Shown here piece after piece: positions 13,628 through 17,178 of a stretch of DNA of 17,178 bases; the first letter of the stretch is position 1; each line of letters begins with the position of its first letter. Origin of the DNA: an uncultured Veillonellaceae bacterium (lineage in GTDB: Bacteria > Bacillota > Negativicutes > Veillonellales > Negativicoccaceae); contig CABTYA010000015.1 in the NCBI GenBank assembly GCA_902488965.1, forward strand, positions 1 to 17,178, in the 5' to 3' direction. A model generated the notes under the pieces. That model searched no databases. It saw only the letters and a program-made list of their open reading frames with translations, and was not told the origin of the DNA. A program made the translations under genes and the position numbers.

Positions 13628-14644
13628 ATGAAAATTTTGGCAATTGAAACCAGTTGTGATGAAACCTCGGCGGCTGTCGTGGAAGACGGACGCCGGATTT
13701 GCTCCGACGTAATTTCGTCGCAAATCGATATCCACCGAAAGTTCGGCGGCGTCGTGCCGGAAATTGCGTCACGTCATCATGTCGAAGACGTATTGCCGGT
13801 CGTGGATATGGCGTTGCGAGAAGCGGACATGTCGCCGGCGGACGTTGACGCCGTGGCCGTGACTCAAGGGCCGGGGTTGGTCGGCGCACTGTTGGTCGGC
13901 GTCGCGGCGGCCAAGGCGCTCAGTTACGCCGCGCAAAAACCGTTGATTGCGGTGCATCATATGGAAGGGCATATTTATGCGAATCTGGTTGCCCATCCGC
14001 AGCTCGAACCGCCCTTTTTAACGCTGGTGGTATCGGGCGGTCATACGATGTTGGTGGATATTCCCGCATACAATGAGTTTCATCTGTTGGGCGAAACCAA
14101 AGACGATGCCGCCGGTGAAGCGTTTGACAAGATTGCGCGTGTGATGGGGTATCCGTATCCGGGCGGACCGGAAATCGATCGATTGGCCCGCACGGGAAAT
14201 GCGCAAGCCATCGAGTTTCCGCAGGCGATGATTCACGAGAATAATTACGATTTCAGCTTTAGCGGCGTAAAATCCGCGGTCATTAATTATCTTCACCATC
14301 AAGAGCAGATCGGTGCCGACTATTCGGCGCCGGATGTGGCCGCTTCGTTTCAAGCGGCGGTGGTGGACGTATTGGTCGAAAAAACGATGCGTGCCGCACA
14401 GGAGTACGGACGGACGACGATTTGCCTGGCAGGAGGCGTAGCGGCCAATACCGCATTGCGTGCGCGTTTGACGGAGCGTGCGACTGCAGCGAACTGCCGG
14501 GTATTGGCGCCGACTGCTCGTTTGTGTACGGACAATGCGGTGATGATCGGAGCGAGGGCGTATTACCAATGGCAACAGGGAGAATGTGCGGACTGGTCGT
14601 TGAACGCCGATCCGCGCTTACCGTTTCGTCGCGGAGGTAAATGA
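13628..14644 (+). CDS. tsaD: tRNA N6-adenosine threonylcarbamoyltransferase TsaD
   Basis: The 338-residue catalytic subunit transfers the threonylcarbamoyl group from TC-AMP to A37 of tRNA. Hallmarks are AIETSCDETSAAVVE at 5-19, the metal pair H111 and H115 in HHMEGHIYAN, SGGHT, DDAAGEAFDK, FSFSGVKSAV, GGVAANTALR and TDNAVMIG near residue 300, giving the full ASKHA nucleotide and metal site. Length is standard. The ATG at 13628 follows the rimI stop by 3 nt with GGAGA just upstream. The stop TGA (14642-14644) overlaps the start of the histidine kinase gene. TsaC/YwlC, which makes the TC-AMP substrate, is not in this window. Confidence 0.96.
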   Translation: MKILAIETSCDETSAAVVEDGRRICSDVISSQIDIHRKFGGVVPEIASRHHVEDVLPVVDMALREADMSPADVDAVAVTQGPGLVGALLVGVAAAKALSYAAQKPLIAVHHMEGHIYANLVAHPQLEPPFLTLVVSGGHTMLVDIPAYNEFHLLGETKDDAAGEAFDKIARVMGYPYPGGPEIDRLARTGNAQAIEFPQAMIHENNYDFSFSGVKSAVINYLHHQEQIGADYSAPDVAASFQAAVVDVLVEKTMRAAQEYGRTTICLAGGVAANTALRARLTERATAANCRVLAPTARLCTDNAVMIGARAYYQWQQGECADWSLNADPRLPFRRGGK

Positions 14645-16023
14645 TGAGCTTTACGACACACGACTATGCGACGCGTACCGATGTGGGGGCGGTCGGGGCG
14701 CGAATGCTCGGCGAGACGACGCGCTGGTTGCCGCTCTTGGCCGACTTGACGCACAAAGAGGTGTTGCTTTTGGTGCGCGGGCGTGATGATCTGACTGCGT
14801 TGATTGCAGCACGTGCGTTGCCCGCGGTCGGGACGCATATCAGTTGGGAGACGGAAGGCGACAGCGTCAGCTTATACAATGAGCATATTATTGCTCCGGC
14901 ATTGTTGCGGGGCGAGGTGACAAGCGGTACCAAGGAAGCGAAGTTGGGGATTCCGGTGCCGCTTTCCGTGTATCCGGTATTTGACAGTGCGGGACTGCCG
15001 ATTGCGGGAGTGGGGATGTACGGTCCTGCGGGGACGCATGAGCAAGTGCTGCTCGATGCGGCGGTCAAATTGTTGGCGATGCCTTCGAGTGTCATTGCCG
15101 AGCATGATTTGCATGTGATGCCGCAGGACGGCGTGCTCGTTTATGACCGCGCCGGGCGGATTGCGTATCGCAACGAAGTGGCGGCACGCCTGCTGCATTT
15201 GTTTGACAAGCCTGACGACCGTCCGCGCTTTCGTTTGGATGAAAGCAGCGATATCGCGCCGGTGGTGCGTGCCCGTCAAGAACGTATCCCGATTTCGCAG
15301 GAATGGGAGTCGGGAGAAACCGTACTGCAAGGGACGGCACTGCCGCTGCTCGACGGCGGCACCGTGGTCGGGGTACTGTTGGTCGTGCGTGACATTACCT
15401 TGCTGCGGAAAAAAGAAATTGAATTATTGCATAAAGACGTGGTTATTCAGGAAGTACATCATCGGGTGAAGAATAACTTGCAAACGGTCGCGAGTCTTTT
15501 ACGGATGCAGGCAAGGCGCAGCACGCCGGAAGTGCGCGAGGCACTGCGGGAGACGGAGCGGCGCATATCCGCTATCGCCGCCATTCATACGATTCTTGCG
15601 CGTGAAGTCAATGACACGGTCAATGCGGTGACGGTGATGAATGAATTGGTAGTGCAGATGCGGCATGAGTGGAATCGGGCGGCGGATATCGACTGGCAGT
15701 GTACAGTCGATGTGTTGCCGATGCCGTCGACACAGGCGGTTGCGCTCGGCATGATCGTACACGAACTGATTCAAAATGCCTGTGAGCACGGTGCCGACGA
15801 CGGCGACGGAACAGTTTGCGCGACATGTGTGTGCGAAGGTAACACGTTGCGATTGTCGGTAGAAAACAGAGGCACGGTTTCCCTGTCGAGCGAGGCGGAT
15901 ATGCGCGGCCATCTGGGACTTCAAATCGTCAAAAATTTGGCGCAAACCAATCTGGACGGTCGCTTCTCTTTGCGCAACAGTGCGGGGGACCGTGTGTGCG
16001 CGACAGTGGAATTTACAATATAG
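14644..16023 (+). CDS. Cytosolic sensor histidine kinase, PdtaS-like (HisKA_2)
   Basis: The protein of about 459 residues has no membrane segment, so it senses something inside the cell. Residues about 8-150 match the GAF-like N-terminal domain of PdtaS-type kinases (H_kinase_N), residues about 160-255 are PAS-like, then comes a HisKA_2 phosphoacceptor box with VHHRVKNNLQTVASLLRMQ starting near 271, and an HATPase_c domain with the N-box HELIQNACEHG and a short GHLGLQIVKNL G-box. The phosphoacceptor is one of the paired His at 272/273. GGAGG at 14633-14637 is spaced 6 nt from ATG 14644 and only 3 nt from the alternative ATG 14641. Either way it overlaps the tsaD stop. The partner is the ANTAR regulator 9 nt downstream. 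Confidence 0.88.
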   Translation: MSFTTHDYATRTDVGAVGARMLGETTRWLPLLADLTHKEVLLLVRGRDDLTALIAARALPAVGTHISWETEGDSVSLYNEHIIAPALLRGEVTSGTKEAKLGIPVPLSVYPVFDSAGLPIAGVGMYGPAGTHEQVLLDAAVKLLAMPSSVIAEHDLHVMPQDGVLVYDRAGRIAYRNEVAARLLHLFDKPDDRPRFRLDESSDIAPVVRARQERIPISQEWESGETVLQGTALPLLDGGTVVGVLLVVRDITLLRKKEIELLHKDVVIQEVHHRVKNNLQTVASLLRMQARRSTPEVREALRETERRISAIAAIHTILAREVNDTVNAVTVMNELVVQMRHEWNRAADIDWQCTVDVLPMPSTQAVALGMIVHELIQNACEHGADDGDGTVCATCVCEGNTLRLSVENRGTVSLSSEADMRGHLGLQIVKNLAQTNLDGRFSLRNSAGDRVCATVEFTI

Positions 16024-16032
16024 GAGGCGGAT

Positions 16033-16614
16033 ATGGCAAAGCATACGGTCATTGTAGCGGATGACGAAGGCATCATCGCGATGGACGTGGCGGAGATTTT
16101 GTCGGAGGCGGGGTATACGGTGTTGGGTGTCGCCAAAGACGGCATCGAGGCGTATGAGCTCGGGCGGGATAAGCGGCCGGATTTGTTCGTTTTGGATATC
16201 CAAATGCCGCGAATGGACGGAATCCAGACCGCGCGCCGGATTGCGGCGGACGGCTTGGGCCCTGTCGTGTTGCTGACGGCCTTTGCGGAAGATGACCTTG
16301 TCGCCAAGGCGAGCGAGTCGGGCGTATATGGTTACTTGCTCAAGCCCGTGGATGAGACTGCACTCAAAATTACGGCGCAAATCGCATTGCGTCGCTATGC
16401 CGACCAGCAAGCGAGTCGAAAGTCGCAACGCGAAACGCAGGCGATGCTGGATGAACGCAAAGTCGTCGATCGCGCGAAAGGACTCCTTATGGAGCGCTAT
16501 CGGGTGTCGGAAGAAGAAGCCTATCGCAAGATTCGCCGAATGGCGATGAATCGTGGTTGTAAAATGGGGGCCATGGCGGAGCGGATACTTCGTGAACTGG
16601 GCGTGGAAAAATAA
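16033..16614 (+). CDS. ANTAR-domain response regulator, PdtaR-like
   Basis: The 193-residue protein has a receiver domain (1-120) with D10/D11, phosphoacceptor D55 in FVLDIQMP, T82 and K104, all intact. A short linker leads to an ANTAR domain (about 130-188), recognisable by LDERKVVDRAKGLLMERY and EEEAYRKIRRMAMNRGCKM. ANTAR regulators bind tandem RNA hairpins with six-base loops when phosphorylated and prevent transcription termination downstream. It is paired with the HisKA_2 kinase just upstream, the standard pairing for this class (PdtaS/PdtaR, EutW/EutV). GGAGG at 16023-16027 precedes the ATG. No clear double-hairpin target was found in this window, so its regulon lies elsewhere. Confidence 0.9.
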   Translation: MAKHTVIVADDEGIIAMDVAEILSEAGYTVLGVAKDGIEAYELGRDKRPDLFVLDIQMPRMDGIQTARRIAADGLGPVVLLTAFAEDDLVAKASESGVYGYLLKPVDETALKITAQIALRRYADQQASRKSQRETQAMLDERKVVDRAKGLLMERYRVSEEEAYRKIRRMAMNRGCKMGAMAERILRELGVEK

Positions 16615-16636
16615 AAGTCAAAAAAACAAAAAAGGC

Positions 16637-16670
16637 TTGCAATTTGATCGGAGATGGGGTATCATATAAT
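16637..16670 (+). promoter_or_regulatory. Promoter of groES-groEL
   Basis: TTGCAA at 16637-16642 and TATCAT at 16660-16665 have a 17-nt spacer. A perfect TATAAT overlaps at 16665-16670 and pairs with TTGATC at 16644-16649 at a shorter 15-nt spacing. Either would start transcription a few bases before or inside the CIRCE element, as expected for HrcA repression. Positions 16615-16636 are A-rich and show no terminator hairpin after the ANTAR gene. Confidence 0.7.
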
Positions 16671-16676
16671 CATCGA

Positions 16677-16703
16677 TTAGCACTCAACACTGATGAGTGC
16701 TAA
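16677..16703 (+). promoter_or_regulatory. CIRCE operator (HrcA binding site)
   Basis: TTAGCACTC at 16677-16685 and GAGTGCTAA at 16695-16703 form a perfect inverted repeat with the canonical 9-nt spacer. This is the consensus CIRCE element bound by the heat-shock repressor HrcA, located between the promoter and the groES start codon. hrcA itself is not in the window. Confidence 0.98.
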
Positions 16704-16710
16704 CAAAATC

Positions 16711-16724
16711 AAAGGAGGTTATCC
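16711..16724 (+). promoter_or_regulatory. Very strong ribosome binding site of groES
   Basis: The 14 nt at 16711-16724 read AAAGGAGGTTATCC, matching the complement of the usual bacterial 16S rRNA 3' end at all but one position. It lies 2 nt before the ATG at 16727, with the AGGAGG core 8 nt away. It favours this start over the ORF's upstream ATG at 16697, which lies inside the CIRCE element. Confidence 0.85.
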
Positions 16725-16726
16725 AA

Positions 16727-17011
16727 ATGCTGAAACCATTGGCAGATCGAGTGTTGATTAAAGTAGTAGAAGCGGAAGAAAAAACAAAAGGCGGTATTTT
16801 GCTTCCGGATACGGCGCAAAAGAAATCGCAACGCGGTGAAGTGTTGGCGGTAGGACCGGGGAAATTTGCCGACAACGGTACGCGCATTCCGTTGGATTTG
16901 AAAGCCGGCGATAAAGTGCTGTTTGCCAAATATGCGGGGACGGATATTGAAGACAACGACGAACAGTTCCTTTTGATTGCGGAACGCGATGTCTTGGCCG
17001 TGATTGAATAA
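16727..17011 (+). CDS. groES: Co-chaperonin GroES (10 kDa, HSP10)
   Basis: The 94-residue protein forms the heptameric lid of the GroEL folding chamber. The N-terminal LKPLADRVLIKVVEAE, the mobile-loop segment TKGGILLPDTAQKK at about residues 20-33, the GEVLAVGPG strand, and the C-terminal FLLIAERDVLAVIE are diagnostic. Length is normal. Expression should be induced by heat or misfolding stress through the CIRCE element. groEL starts 42 nt downstream in the same operon. Confidence 0.97.
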   Translation: MLKPLADRVLIKVVEAEEKTKGGILLPDTAQKKSQRGEVLAVGPGKFADNGTRIPLDLKAGDKVLFAKYAGTDIEDNDEQFLLIAERDVLAVIE

Positions 17012-17053
17012 ATAGCGGATAGAGCAGCTGATTGATAAAGGAGAGATTGTACG

Positions 17054-17178
17054 ATGGCAAAACAAATTTTGTTTAACGAAGAAGCGCGTCGTGCCTTGCT
17101 CAAAGGCGTCGATACGTTGGCGGATGCAGTCAAAGTCACATTGGGACCGAAAGGCCGCAATGTCGTATTGGATAAAAA
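17054..17178 (+). CDS. groEL: Chaperonin GroEL (5' part only)
   Basis: The window ends after 41 codons. The visible N-terminus MAKQILFNEEARRALLKGVD, followed by LADAVKVTLGPKGRNVVLDK, is the highly conserved start of the 60-kDa chaperonin and includes the GPKGRNV nucleotide-binding motif. AAGGAG at 17038-17043 precedes the ATG by 10 nt. The rest of the gene lies beyond the window edge. Confidence 0.96.
   Translation, partial: MAKQILFNEEARRALLKGVDTLADAVKVTLGPKGRNVVLDK

Overview
The window looks like a chromosomal housekeeping segment from a moderately GC-rich Firmicutes-type bacterium. The Firmicutes features are a perfect CIRCE operator in front of groESL, strong AGGAGG-type ribosome binding sites, a Firmicutes-style pdp, a YdbC/PC4 protein, a ComEC-like lipoprotein paired with DUF3006, and a PdtaS/PdtaR (ANTAR) pair. 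The ten-codon tail at the left edge reads like the last strand of an outer-membrane beta-barrel. That would fit a diderm Firmicute such as a member of the Negativicutes; this assignment is an inference and no species is claimed.

Layout. (1) 1-80: the end of a possible outer-membrane protein gene and its strong terminator. (2) 81-1844: an AT-rich leader with a promoter, then ydbC-like and a cation diffusion facilitator (CDF) transporter, with a terminator-like hairpin between them. (3) 1845-5885: a strong promoter driving pnp and dut (1 nt apart), a perfect terminator hairpin abutting the RBS of pdp, then pdp, then a terminator shared with the convergent rpsT. (4) 5894-6234: rpsT on the minus strand, with a UUG start and its own strong promoter. 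(5) 6256-9302: acpS, nnr, a ComEC-like metallo-beta-lactamase lipoprotein and a DUF3006 gene, each overlapping the next. (6) 9348-11002: an AMIN/Amidase_3 cell-wall amidase and a GerMN lipoprotein, closed by a terminator. (7) 11032-16614: one tightly packed presumed operon, thiL-tsaE-tsaB-rimI-tsaD-pdtaS-pdtaR, with nearly every junction overlapping. (8) 16637-17178: the CIRCE-controlled groES and the first 41 codons of groEL.

How the genes work together. pnp handles RNA turnover; dut and pdp handle uracil/pyrimidine nucleotide hygiene and salvage. TsaE, TsaB and TsaD are three of the partners that make the t6A37 tRNA modification, and RimI is their usual neighbour. ThiL makes thiamine diphosphate, and AcpS activates acyl carrier protein. 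Nnr repairs hydrated NAD(P)H. The amidase and GerMN lipoprotein act in the envelope. The histidine kinase and ANTAR regulator form a signalling pair that should act by RNA-binding antitermination. The regulator's RNA targets are not visible here.

I found no CRISPR array, mobile element, tRNA/rRNA or phage signature. No wholly new system is evident. The points most worth a second look are the ANTAR two-component pair coupled to the t6A operon, a divergent epimerase half in Nnr, the lipoprotein/DUF3006 pair, terminator hairpins placed directly against downstream ribosome binding sites, and the 59-nt tsaE/tsaB overlap.
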